Source of the DNA: Hungatella hathewayi
Lineage (GTDB): Bacteria; Bacillota; Clostridia; Lachnospirales; Lachnospiraceae
Reading direction: 5' to 3'
Assembly (NCBI GenBank): GCA_025149285.1
Contig: CP102274.1
Span: 5,048,001-5,112,000, forward strand
DNA: 64,000 nt
In this document: piece by piece, positions 8,582-16,612 of the stretch
How the letters are laid out: each line of letters begins with the position of its first letter
Numbering within the stretch: the stretch's first letter is position 1
The notes under the pieces: model-generated
Seen by the model: the letters and a program-made list of their open reading frames with translations, nothing else
Databases searched by the model: none
Told to the model about the DNA's origin: nothing
Made by a program: the position numbers and the translations under genes

Positions 8582-9649
8582 TTATAATTCGTCAAATGTG
8601 ATCTCGTCGAGTCCGTCGTCCTCCACTGCCGCTTTGGACGCCATATCGTCCGTATTGTTCTTCTTTAATAAGTTTACCATAATTGCCGTCACAAATCCAC
8701 CGGCTAACACGGAAATGATATACCAGATTCTGCCCTCTACAACCGGGAGTACGATCAGTCCGCCCCATGGCGCATGGTTTAACACACCGGTTAAGAAAGG
8801 AATAATGTTGCCGACTACGGCTCCCACGATCAGAGACGGGATAACGCGCAGTGGGTCATTGGCTGCAAATGGAATGGCGCCCTCTGTAATTCCCACACAG
8901 CCCATCAGAATAGCCGCCTTGCCTGCTTCTTTTTCTTCCGCATTGTATTTCTTCGGAGCCAGTAAGGTAGCGATACCCATACCGATCGGAGGAGTACAGA
9001 TTGCAACGCCCACGCCGCCCATCAGATAAGGAAGCGTATCGACCTGTGTCTGTGCAAATAAGGTTGCCACTTTGTTGATCGGGCCGCCCATGTCAAATGC
9101 CGTCATGGCGCCGAGGATTGTTGCCAGCGGGACTCTGCCCACATCGCCCAGGCCGGAAAGCCAGGCAGTTAAGGACTGCATGATAAATGCGATTGGTGTA
9201 CCAATTCCCCAGACGATAATGCCGCCCGTAATAAAGGTGCCGACCAGCGGGTAAATGAAAATGGAACCCAGGGTCTTTAAAGAAATCGGAAGCTTAATCT
9301 TCTTTAACTGTTTTACCACAACACCGGCGATTAAGCCTGCCGCCATGCCGCCCAGGAAGCCGGCGCCCATGGAGTTTGCCAGATATGCGCCGATCATACC
9401 GGGTGCCAGGCCGGGTTTATCCGCGATCGAATACGCGATGTAACCGCCCAGAACCGGAACGAACAGGGTCAGGCCGCCGAGGCCGATCTCTGCCAGACCG
9501 GCAAGCCAGCCCTCCGTCGGCGTGGCCGCACCGGCCGGATTCAGCATAACGGAGATGGAAAACAGGATACCGCCCGCTACGATGAACGGGATCATGTGAG
9601 AAGTACCCGTCAGTATGTGTTTCTTTAAAATCTTAATCTGCTCTTTCAT
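8582..9649 (-). CDS. PTS fructose-type EIIC permease
   Basis: The 355-residue membrane protein has about nine to ten hydrophobic segments and the fructose-family block TAFDMGGPINKVA in its middle, which lines the substrate site. The last about 30 residues are cytoplasmic and acidic (DGLDEITFDEL). It moves the sugar across the membrane while EIIB phosphorylates it. Its ATG follows the EIIA stop by 4 bp, so EIIA and EIIC are translated together. Substrate is unknown within the fructose/mannitol-like superfamily. Confidence 0.93.
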   Translation of the reverse strand: MKEQIKILKKHILTGTSHMIPFIVAGGILFSISVMLNPAGAATPTEGWLAGLAEIGLGGLTLFVPVLGGYIAYSIADKPGLAPGMIGAYLANSMGAGFLGGMAAGLIAGVVVKQLKKIKLPISLKTLGSIFIYPLVGTFITGGIIVWGIGTPIAFIMQSLTAWLSGLGDVGRVPLATILGAMTAFDMGGPINKVATLFAQTQVDTLPYLMGGVGVAICTPPIGMGIATLLAPKKYNAEEKEAGKAAILMGCVGITEGAIPFAANDPLRVIPSLIVGAVVGNIIPFLTGVLNHAPWGGLIVLPVVEGRIWYIISVLAGGFVTAIMVNLLKKNNTDDMASKAAVEDDGLDEITFDEL

Positions 9650-9653
9650 TTCC

Positions 9654-10106
9654 CTACCCCTCCAAAACTTCCGTTAAGATATCAAACACCTGGTTCTTCG
9701 TGCTGTTTCTCAAAGACTCTCTGAACTCCTCATGCATCAGCTGCCTTGAGAGATTGGCAAGAATCTTCATATGGGTATCTCCTGCTTCGGAAAGCGGAAC
9801 GGCAATCAGAATGATTAAGTCGGCCGTCTCGCCTGTCTCTTCGTTCCATACCACCGGTCTTACTGTCCTTGCAAAAGCAACGCTTGCCTCCAGAACGTGA
9901 TCTGTCTTTCCATGCGGAAGTCCCATGTCGAATCCCACATAGGTCGGTGCGATGGCCTCCCTCGCCAGCACATCCTCGAAAAACTCGTTCTGATCCGTTA
10001 TCTTACCTGCCGCGTCCAGTTCCTTAACCAGCGCGCTGATGACGTCCTTCTTTTCCGCTGCGTCAATGTCAAATACGATACAGTTCTTACTAATTAATTT
10101 ACTCAT
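9654..10106 (-). CDS. PTS fructose-type EIIA component
   Basis: The 150-residue cytoplasmic protein has His65 in GLPHGKTDH as the phosphorylation site, the signature of the fructose/mannitol EIIA family. It receives phosphate from HPr and hands it to EIIB. It is the first gene of the PTS operon and has an AGGAGG site before its ATG. The 175 bp upstream are A/T-rich and carry the presumed promoter and regulator site; I could not define either with confidence. Confidence 0.93.
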   Translation of the reverse strand: MSKLISKNCIVFDIDAAEKKDVISALVKELDAAGKITDQNEFFEDVLAREAIAPTYVGFDMGLPHGKTDHVLEASVAFARTVRPVVWNEETGETADLIILIAVPLSEAGDTHMKILANLSRQLMHEEFRESLRNSTKNQVFDILTEVLEG

Positions 10107-10282
10107 TGCAAACCTCCTGCCGGCTGCTGCCGGTTATTAAAAATTCCTTTGTTCCAGGCCTGGAAGAATTTGTTTGTTCCTTACATGCCTTATGATAATC
10201 CTGTTGGGAAAAAAAGAAAAGATAGAACATTTGCAAAAAAAATTTACAAAAATTTGAAGGGGGCTGTAACCCTGTTTTCGTC

Positions 10283-10326
10283 AAAAAAAATGCTTAAGCG
10301 GGATACTGGAATTCTCCCGCTTAAGC
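10283..10326 (-). terminator. Terminator of the ClC gene
   Basis: Perfect 12-base arms (core GCTTAAGCGGGA) at 10292-10303 and 10315-10326 are followed on the minus strand by a run of eight T. Confidence 0.85.
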
Positions 10327-10357
10327 GATCACTGTCATTTCATATAGTTGCCTGTCA

Positions 10358-11965
10358 TTACTGCATTTTCACCGTCTCACAAAACTCCTGCAGCGTCCGG
10401 TGCAGCTGTCCCTCCGCCGTCTCATCGCAGAGCACGACGATCTTGTCTCCGGCAAGCAGCTTCGTATCGCCTCTCGGCACGAATTCCGCCTCGCCTCTCA
10501 TCAGGGAAACGACGAGGCACGTTTTCGGCCACGCGATCTCCGATACCTTCATCCCTTCTGCCGCGCTCCCGTGAAAGATCATGCCTTCCACCAGCACTTT
10601 TTCTCCGGTCAGAACCGCTTTCTTCTCCGGGTTCTGCTTTGCCAGCAGGCGGTGAAGAAGCTGGTCGTAAACCGGCGCGCACCGCATGATATCCGGTACC
10701 AGATACGCGGCCAGGGACACCATGGACAGCGTAAGCAGATGGGAGAAGGAGCCCGTCATCTCACTGATTAAGATAATTCCGGTAATCGGAGCACGGACAA
10801 TGGCTGAGAAGTAGCCTGCCATCCCCAGGATGATAAAGTTGCCTAAAAGCCCGTCCAACGAACCGCTCACCATTCCCACCGCATTGAAGTAGATGCCGCC
10901 GATCACGGCTCCCATCACGAGAAGGGGCAGGAAAATGCCGCCTGGTGCTCCGGAGCCGAAGCTCACCATGGAAAATACAAATTTTACCACAAACAGCAGA
11001 CACATGGAGCCGATCACCATTTCCCCGGAGGAAAGCACCTCCACCAGAGAATGGCCGCCTCCCAGAACGGACGGATAGAGAAATCCGAACACTCCGGCCA
11101 TCATAAACGGGATCAGCAGCCGGAGCGTCTGTCCCGGAATCTTCTGATACAGGTCCTGGGATTTCGAGAGACAGGTGTTGTAGACCACCCCCATCAGTCC
11201 GATGATCACGCCCAGAATCAGCACATGAGCGTAAGTGCTCAGCGGCATCATATGAGTAATGTTGAACGTGAAGACCGGTTTCAGGCCAAATACATTTCTG
11301 GAAACAAAGTCCGATGTAATTGAAGCCGCCATGGAGGACAGCAGAATCTCCGGAGAAAAGTGCTTATGAATCTCCTCCAGAGAAAATAAAACTCCCGCGA
11401 TCGGCGCATTAAACGCCGCCGATAATCCGGCCGTGGCGCCGCAGGTCATGAGAAGCTTCTCCTCTGTCTTCACACGCTTCGTAAGGCGTGAAAACCCTTT
11501 CGCCGCCATGGCGCCAAGCTGGATACTCGGGCCCTCCCGTCCGAGGGACAGACCGCAGCCAAGGCCGATTAAACCGCCTGCCAGCTTTGCGGTCAGAACC
11601 CGCCACCAGCACTCATCGATCTCGCCCATTATTTCACCTTCCACCTGGGGAATCCCGCTGCCCGAGATCAGCGAGTCCCATTTTAGAAGCAGTGTCACAA
11701 TCACGGCAGCCGCAGCCAGGATTAAGAACCACACCGGAACAAACCAGACATGGGTCCTTCCATAATTTAAAATATTGTGCAGGAGTATCTCCGCATATCC
11801 CAGCAGATAGCGGAAAGCCACTACCACAACGCCTGCGATGGCGCCTACGGCGACTCCCTCCAGGATCAGTGCATAACGAAAACTCCGGTAACGGTTAATG
11901 GTATTGGTAACCGTATTCCCTTCCGACCGCATTTTACGTTCCCCCTCTTTATTCTCTTTTAACAT
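10358..11965 (-). CDS. ClC-family chloride channel or H+/Cl- antiporter with TrkA-C domain
   Basis: The 535-residue protein has the three ClC signature loops: GSGIPQVEG, GREGPSIQLG (its glutamate is the gate of ClC transporters) and GSGAPGGIFLPL. About ten or more membrane helices precede a C-terminal TrkA-C-like ligand domain (about the last 75 residues, ending near KIVVLCDE). The gating glutamate suggests proton-coupled exchange, but channel function cannot be excluded. The start at 11965 follows AAAGGA; an internal ATG at 11932 has an even better GAGGGGG site and is an alternative. It is divergent from the secreted protein at 12127. Confidence 0.9.
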   Translation of the reverse strand: MLKENKEGERKMRSEGNTVTNTINRYRSFRYALILEGVAVGAIAGVVVVAFRYLLGYAEILLHNILNYGRTHVWFVPVWFLILAAAAVIVTLLLKWDSLISGSGIPQVEGEIMGEIDECWWRVLTAKLAGGLIGLGCGLSLGREGPSIQLGAMAAKGFSRLTKRVKTEEKLLMTCGATAGLSAAFNAPIAGVLFSLEEIHKHFSPEILLSSMAASITSDFVSRNVFGLKPVFTFNITHMMPLSTYAHVLILGVIIGLMGVVYNTCLSKSQDLYQKIPGQTLRLLIPFMMAGVFGFLYPSVLGGGHSLVEVLSSGEMVIGSMCLLFVVKFVFSMVSFGSGAPGGIFLPLLVMGAVIGGIYFNAVGMVSGSLDGLLGNFIILGMAGYFSAIVRAPITGIILISEMTGSFSHLLTLSMVSLAAYLVPDIMRCAPVYDQLLHRLLAKQNPEKKAVLTGEKVLVEGMIFHGSAAEGMKVSEIAWPKTCLVVSLMRGEAEFVPRGDTKLLAGDKIVVLCDETAEGQLHRTLQEFCETVKMQ

Positions 11966-12126
11966 TCGAATCCTTTCGTTAAAACTATATGAATTGTTCT
12001 GTTGCCAGTATCTGATTATAACGCTGTGACCAACAGATAGCAAGGAAATTGTTCACAATTTGGCCATATATTCCCTCAAAAAAAGTATTATGATAGTGGA
12101 TATGAAAAAAGAAAGTGGTGAGAATT

Positions 12127-13146
12127 ATGAAACAGTTTAACCATCGGTGGACCAGGCTGCTTATGACTGCGTGCCTTCTCTCCATCTGTCTCTCCCTTCC
12201 GGCTCATGCCGGAGAACGAAAAAAAGTCGATCAGATTCCGCTCAGTTTTTCCTCCTCCATCGAAGCAGGGAAAACTGGCGGGGAAGTATATGTCACCGTC
12301 GATGATCCCAGCCGGGCTGCACACTGCCGGATCGTCAACACAGCGATTACCAATCCGCCTGACACGGTGTGGGAGGCCGGAACAACACCGGAGATCCTGA
12401 TTTCCCTGCGTGCGGAAAGCGGCTTCTATTTTCCTTCTGACAAAGCAGACGCGTTCCGTTTGACCGGAGCCGGAGCCGTATTCGACCGGGCGGAATTCCT
12501 GGATTCCCAGTCCGTCCTCCATGTGACCGTCCGTTTGAGTGCGCTCTCTGATCCGGATGCACCGGTCGTTCTCTCCGGCCTTTCCTGGGATAAAGGTTCC
12601 TTTACCGCCCTCTGGGACGACGACAGCAACGCCCGGTACTACCAGGTACAGCTTTTTAAAGACGGCCAGCCGGTGGGTGCTGCGGCAACCACCTATACCA
12701 ACTACAGCCGGTTATCCGATAAAATATCGGGAAAAGGCAGCTACCGCTTTACTGTATGCTTCGTCGACAACGCCTTAAACCGGAGCGAATGGATCTCTTC
12801 TGATACCTGGGAGATAACCGCTTCCGAGGCCGCCGCTCTCGAAAGCAGCCTAAAGAATACATATGGCCCCGGAACCGTCTCCTCCCCTGCCAGAGCCGCT
12901 GGCGAGTGGAAATCCGACGACACGGGATGGTGGTTTGAACATCCGGACGGAACGTGGACGACGGATGGCTGGGACTATATCGGCGGCGAATGGTACTATT
13001 TCGATCATTCCGGCTACCGGAAGAGCGGATGGATTCCGTGGCAGGGAACGTGGTATTACTGTGATGAAGACGGAGTCATGCTGAAGAATGCGGAGACTCC
13101 GGACGGATACGAAACGGACAGCAGCGGCGCCGTCAAGGCCAAATAA
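12127..13146 (+). CDS. Secreted protein with C-terminal cell-wall-binding repeats
   Basis: The 339-residue protein starts with a basic stretch and a hydrophobic signal peptide ending near LPAHAGE. The middle (about 40-240) looks like beta-sandwich, fibronectin-like modules (YYQVQLFKDGQ, YRFTVCFVD). The C-terminal about 70 residues hold aromatic repeats (WWFEHPDGTW, GEWYYFDHSGY, GTWYYCDEDG) of the choline/cell-wall-binding type, which hold the protein to the wall. The start at 12127 fits the ribosome site GTGGTGAG better than the ATG at 12115. No catalytic motif is visible; a structural or adhesive role is a guess. It ends at a clear terminator. Confidence 0.85.
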   Translation: MKQFNHRWTRLLMTACLLSICLSLPAHAGERKKVDQIPLSFSSSIEAGKTGGEVYVTVDDPSRAAHCRIVNTAITNPPDTVWEAGTTPEILISLRAESGFYFPSDKADAFRLTGAGAVFDRAEFLDSQSVLHVTVRLSALSDPDAPVVLSGLSWDKGSFTALWDDDSNARYYQVQLFKDGQPVGAAATTYTNYSRLSDKISGKGSYRFTVCFVDNALNRSEWISSDTWEITASEAAALESSLKNTYGPGTVSSPARAAGEWKSDDTGWWFEHPDGTWTTDGWDYIGGEWYYFDHSGYRKSGWIPWQGTWYYCDEDGVMLKNAETPDGYETDSSGAVKAK

Positions 13147-13216
13147 AAAAGCCCGGTTTTAACTTTCTTTCCCTCATGATAGTTCTCAGGGATTCAAAAA
13201 GATAAAACCGGGTCTT
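13145..13216 (+). terminator. Intrinsic terminator
   Basis: AAGCCCGGTTTTA at 13150-13162 pairs with TAAAACCGGG at 13203-13212, with T-rich sequence after it. It ends the transcript of the secreted protein. Confidence 0.75.
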
Positions 13217-13277
13217 ATTCTGCGCACACCAGACCTGTCTGTTACTGCGTTTTCCGGGCTCATTCCCGCCTTTTCGA

Positions 13278-13499
13278 TTATGCCGCTTTTCCGATTAACG
13301 ATTCCGGGGAAAATGCCGTACTGTGACATACAATTTCCACTGTTTTGCCAAGGCCCACATTCATAACGCCCATCAGTGATTTTCCATCGATTACAAGATG
13401 ATTGTAACAGATATCGACATCAAAATCACAGGTTTCCGCTTTGTTTACGAATGCAACCATTTCTTCCACGGTTGAAAATGTATAGAACATGTTTTTCAT
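13278..13499 (-). CDS. HPr-like protein lacking the phosphohistidine
   Basis: The 73-residue protein matches the HPr fold in its second half: DGKSLMGVMNVGLGKTVEIV corresponds to the regulatory-serine helix of HPr (KSIMGVMSLG). The segment where HPr carries its active GxHARP histidine is absent; the N-terminus reads MKNMFYTFSTVEEMVAF instead. It therefore cannot act as a normal phosphocarrier from His15, though Ser in GKSLMG could still be a kinase target. Such HPr-like paralogs occur in Lachnospiraceae and have no settled function. It is a single-gene unit with a GGAGG ribosome site. Confidence 0.75.
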   Translation of the reverse strand: MKNMFYTFSTVEEMVAFVNKAETCDFDVDICYNHLVIDGKSLMGVMNVGLGKTVEIVCHSTAFSPESLIGKAA

Positions 13500-13757
13500 C
13501 TGGAGCACCTCCCTCTCTGTTTGATGATATCATTTTACTCCTTATTTCGGCAAAATAACATATGATATTTATGCGAAATGTTGTAATATTTTAAGTTCTT
13601 TTCTAATCTTTCCCGGATATGGCGGTTCCATACATAAAAATTCGAGAAATTCTTTCATTTTTTTACGCGAAAGGACTACACAAAAAGTAATTTATCGTGT
13701 ATAATATAGAAGTTCGGGTTCAGGCAGGCAACTATGGCCTGTGAAGCAGAATACGAT

Positions 13758-13845
13758 GGAGACGTATCGAAGTGGTTGTAACGAGCCGCACTCGAAATGC
13801 GGTTGTCGGGTAACCGGCACGTGGGTTCGAATCCCACCGTCTCCG
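13758..13845 (+). tRNA. tRNA-Ser (anticodon CGA)
   Basis: The acceptor stem GGAGACG pairs with CGTCTCC. The anticodon stem CCGCA/TGCGG encloses the loop CTCGAAA, giving anticodon CGA, which reads UCG. A long variable arm typical of serine tRNA and a T-arm GTGGGTTCGAATCCCAC follow. CCA is not encoded. A TATAAT-like box lies upstream near 13700. Confidence 0.95.
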
Positions 13846-13851
13846 CTATAT

Positions 13852-13900
13852 AAAAAAGAACACCAGCAGGGAAGAATGATCTGACTGCCGGTGTTCTTTT
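13852..13900. terminator. Bidirectional terminator between tRNA-Ser and trxB
   Basis: GAACACCAGCAG and CTGCCGGTGTTC pair with one mismatch and are flanked by A and T runs. It can end both the tRNA and the convergent trxB transcripts. Confidence 0.75.
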
Positions 13901-13903
13901 CTT

Positions 13904-14821
13904 TTATTTATGTAAATATTCCTCAATAAATTTCGACGCCACAGCCCCGTCTGACGCGGCCGTCACGATCTGTCTTAAGGGTTTTGTTCTCACATCCCCC
14001 ACGGCAAATACTCCCGGTACGTTCGTCTTTGTCGTCTCATCTGCGACGATATATCCCTGTTCATTTCGCTCTACCTGTCCTTCAAATACGGCGGTGTCAG
14101 GCACTCTTCCTATCGCCACAAACACTCCGTCGCAGGAAACCACGCTCTCTTCCCCTGTCTTCACGTCAGAGAGGCGCACTCCCGTCACCTTCTTCTCATG
14201 CAGAATCTCCTCAATGCGGCTGTTCCACAAAAACTCGACCGGGCTGTCCTTCAGCGCATTCTGGTATACCATGGAAGCGCGCAGTGCATCTCTCCGGTGG
14301 ACCAGATATACTTTTTTACAGATCTTGGACAGGAATAATGCATCCTCTGCCGCACTGTTGCCGCCGCCGGATACCACGACGGTCTTGTCCTTATACCGCA
14401 TCCCGTCGCAGACTGCGCAGTATGCCACTCCACGTCCCCGCAGCTTCTTCTCTTCCGGAAGTCCCAGTTCTCTCGGTGAAGCGCCGGTAGCGATCACCAC
14501 CGTCTTCGCAAGAAGTTCGCCGCCTGTGGTGGTAATCTTCTTCGGCTCTGACTGGAGCTCGACACTGATTACTTCGTCGAACGCCGTCTCTGCTCCGAAG
14601 CGGTCGGCGCCCTTTTTCATCTTTTCTCCCAGCTCAAAGCCATCGATTCCGTCTTCAAATCCGGGGTAATTATCTACCTGGCCGGTGGTCGCCATCTGTC
14701 CGCCCGGCGACAGCTTTTCCAGCACCAGGACTGACATTCCGCTTCTTGCGCAGTAAAGCGCCGCACTGTAGCCGCCGGGACCGCCGCCGATGATGACAAC
14801 ATCATATTGTTTTTCGTTCAT
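13904..14821 (-). CDS. trxB: Thioredoxin reductase
   Basis: The 305-residue flavoenzyme has an N-terminal FAD site (VIIGGGPGGYSAALY, about 9-23), the redox-active CAVC pair at residues 135-138, an NADPH site (VVSGGGNSAAEDALF) and a C-terminal FAD motif (GVFAVGDVR). It passes electrons from NADPH to thioredoxin. The start at 14821 follows AAAGGAG by 7 bp; a longer frame to 14860 has no such site. It lies about 60 bp behind trxA on the same strand and probably shares its promoter. Confidence 0.95.
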   Translation of the reverse strand: MNEKQYDVVIIGGGPGGYSAALYCARSGMSVLVLEKLSPGGQMATTGQVDNYPGFEDGIDGFELGEKMKKGADRFGAETAFDEVISVELQSEPKKITTTGGELLAKTVVIATGASPRELGLPEEKKLRGRGVAYCAVCDGMRYKDKTVVVSGGGNSAAEDALFLSKICKKVYLVHRRDALRASMVYQNALKDSPVEFLWNSRIEEILHEKKVTGVRLSDVKTGEESVVSCDGVFVAIGRVPDTAVFEGQVERNEQGYIVADETTKTNVPGVFAVGDVRTKPLRQIVTAASDGAVASKFIEEYLHK

Positions 14822-14882
14822 ATCGCATTCTCCTTTTGTAAGCACTGATTGCTTCTGCACAAGCTTCGTGGAGTATTTTTCT

Positions 14883-15209
14883 CTACACAGCGCCGTTTTC
14901 TTTCAGCCAGTCCTCAATCTCTGTCATGGAACCCGGATTAATCAGAGGCTCGCTTGCCCTGCCGCCCTGATATACGATCAATGTCGGAATCGTCTCAATC
15001 TCATGCTTCTCCTCTAATTCCGGACTCTCATCGATGTCAACCTTGCCTACCAGAAGTTTTCCCTCATACTGTGCAGCCAGACGGTCCACCACCGGACCGA
15101 GTCTGCGGCAGTAACCGCACCATGGCGCCCAGAAGTCCAGAACCACCGGTTTTTCCGCCTGCAGTACCTCTTTGTCAAAATTATCTTTATTAATTGTCAT
15201 GATATCCAT
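14883..15209 (-). CDS. trxA: Thioredoxin with a CGYC active site
   Basis: The 108-residue thioredoxin fold has the active-site cysteines at residues 31 and 34 in FWAPWCGYCRRLGP. The usual WCGPC proline is replaced by tyrosine, which in related proteins raises the redox potential and shifts substrate choice. The cis-proline region (TIPTLIVY) is conserved. The start follows GAAAGGAG. It is paired with trxB and driven by a consensus promoter buried in a large palindrome (15258-15301). Confidence 0.93.
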   Translation of the reverse strand: MDIMTINKDNFDKEVLQAEKPVVLDFWAPWCGYCRRLGPVVDRLAAQYEGKLLVGKVDIDESPELEEKHEIETIPTLIVYQGGRASEPLINPGSMTEIEDWLKENGAV

Positions 15210-15257
15210 ATTGATTACTCCTTTCTCTCTGCCGTAAATACTGTTATTTTCTCAGAT

Positions 15258-15301
15258 ACAGTTCATACTGTAATTATATTAGTTACAGTATGAACTGTCA
15301 A
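15258..15301 (-). promoter_or_regulatory. trxA promoter overlapped by a 16-bp palindromic operator
   Basis: TTGACA (15296-15301 read on minus) and TATAAT (15273-15278) stand 17 bp apart, a perfect sigma-A promoter. The arms ACAGTTCATACTGTAA (15258-15273) and TTACAGTATGAACTGT (15283-15298) are exact inverted repeats with a 9-bp spacer and cover both boxes. A dimeric repressor bound here would block polymerase. The ArsR-family protein encoded at 16238 is the nearest candidate. Confidence 0.85.
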
Positions 15302-15390
15302 GGGGTTTTTAGAAAAAATTTTAATTGGAACTGAAAAGGCCGTCAGCAGAACAGCTCCAGAGTGATCGGTAACGAGTTTCTTTACCAATG

Positions 15391-15436
15391 TTGTATTACT
15401 TCCTCCGTTTCGCTATAATGGTTAATGAACTTTAAC
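15391..15436 (+). promoter_or_regulatory. Promoter of the nitroreductase operon
   Basis: TTGTAT at 15391-15396 and TATAAT at 15414-15419 are 17 bp apart. A small inverted repeat GTTAA/TTAAC (15421-15436) lies over the likely transcription start and may be a regulator site. Confidence 0.65.
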
Positions 15437-15452
15437 GAAAGGAGTCAGAACT

Positions 15453-16226
15453 ATGGTAAAACATCAAGTAATCATCGATCCGGACAAGTGTGTTGGCTGC
15501 GGTATATGTGCTAAGGCCTGCGCCGCACATAACATCGTCATCGGCAATAAAAGAGCAAAAATACGGATGGACGATTGTGTCATGTGCGGACACTGTACTG
15601 CAGTCTGCCCTAAAAATGCAGTCACCATCAGCGGTTACGATACGGAACAGATTGAAAAAAAAGAAAAGGTCCGTCTGAATCCGTCTGATGTCTTAGACGT
15701 TATTCGTTTCCGGAGAAGTATCCGCCGTTTTCAGCGGAAAGACGTTCCGTCCGAAGTGATCGGGCAGATCCTGGAAGCAGGCCGATTGACCCATACGGCA
15801 AAAAATATGCAGGACGTATCCTTTGTCGTTCTGAAAAAAGAAATAACACGGATTGAATCCATGGCGGTCAAACTGTTTAAAATAATCAAGCCACTGGCTG
15901 ATTTATTCTGGCCCATGGCCAGGAACACGAAAATCGACGACCATTTTTTCTTCTTCCATGCACCAGTCGTCATCGTCATCCTGGCGAAAGAGAAAACAAA
16001 TGGGATTCTGGCGGCACAGAATATGGAATTTGCGGCGGAAGCGAATGACCTGGGTGTGTTATTCAGCGGATTTTTTACCACGACGGCCAATATATCGCAT
16101 AAAATCAGGAAAGCACTGCGCGTTCCAAAAGGCAAACGGGTAGCCGCAACCCTGGTGCTTGGTTATCCGGATGTGAAATTTCTCCGCTCCGTACCGCGCA
16201 GACAATTAGATGTTATCTATTTATAG
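15453..16226 (+). CDS. Nitroreductase-family protein with N-terminal 4Fe-4S ferredoxin domain
   Basis: The 257-residue protein joins two 4Fe-4S cluster motifs (CVGCGICAKAC and CVMCGHCTAVCP, about residues 12-55) to an FMN-binding nitroreductase domain (about 75-257; FRRSIRRFQ near its start). The ferredoxin part probably feeds electrons to the flavin. The natural substrate is unknown; family members reduce nitro groups, quinones and other small molecules. It is the first gene of an operon with an ArsR regulator (11 bp downstream) and an EFR1 flavodoxin/ferredoxin protein, and is divergent from trxAB. The set suggests a response to redox-active compounds. Confidence 0.9.
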   Translation: MVKHQVIIDPDKCVGCGICAKACAAHNIVIGNKRAKIRMDDCVMCGHCTAVCPKNAVTISGYDTEQIEKKEKVRLNPSDVLDVIRFRRSIRRFQRKDVPSEVIGQILEAGRLTHTAKNMQDVSFVVLKKEITRIESMAVKLFKIIKPLADLFWPMARNTKIDDHFFFFHAPVVIVILAKEKTNGILAAQNMEFAAEANDLGVLFSGFFTTTANISHKIRKALRVPKGKRVAATLVLGYPDVKFLRSVPRRQLDVIYL

Positions 16227-16237
16227 AGGGCTTTGAA

Positions 16238-16582
16238 ATGGCAAACGATTGTGAAGAGAGACTGCAAAAAATTGTATACGGATTCCGGGAATGCCGGAAT
16301 GCTTTTACCGCCATTGGCGATGAAACGAGACAGTTAATTCTGCTCGTGCTCCTGGAAAGTGATTTCTCAGGCATCCGTGTAGGAGAAATCGCAGAAAAAA
16401 CGCATCTGACAAGGCCCTCCGTCTCCCATCATCTGCAGATCCTGAAAGAGGCCGGGATCGTTGCAATGAGGAAAGAGGGCACTAAAAATTATTATTATCT
16501 GAGTGTGGATGAAACACAGTGGAAAGAGATTGCGGACTTAATCACACTTATTTATGAAAGTGTACGCCATATCAGTTCGTGA
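16238..16582 (+). CDS. ArsR-family transcriptional regulator
   Basis: The 114-residue protein has a winged helix-turn-helix covering most of its length (GDETRQLILLVLLE, then THLTRPSVSHHLQILKEAG as recognition helix, then a KEGTKNYYYL wing). No ELCVC metal motif is present, so it is not a classical arsenic or cadmium sensor; its cysteines near the N-terminus (NDCEE, FRECRN) could sense oxidants. It sits between the nitroreductase and EFR1 genes and probably represses this operon. It is also the nearest candidate for the palindrome over the trxA promoter. Confidence 0.88.
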   Translation: MANDCEERLQKIVYGFRECRNAFTAIGDETRQLILLVLLESDFSGIRVGEIAEKTHLTRPSVSHHLQILKEAGIVAMRKEGTKNYYYLSVDETQWKEIADLITLIYESVRHISS

Positions 16583-16612
16583 TGATAAACCTATAACAGG
16601 AGGCCTAAAACT

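Noticed and set aside
10361..15193. Several long antisense ORFs opposite ClC and trxAB
   Set aside because: They have no ribosome sites or recognisable motifs and mirror strong genes on the other strand.
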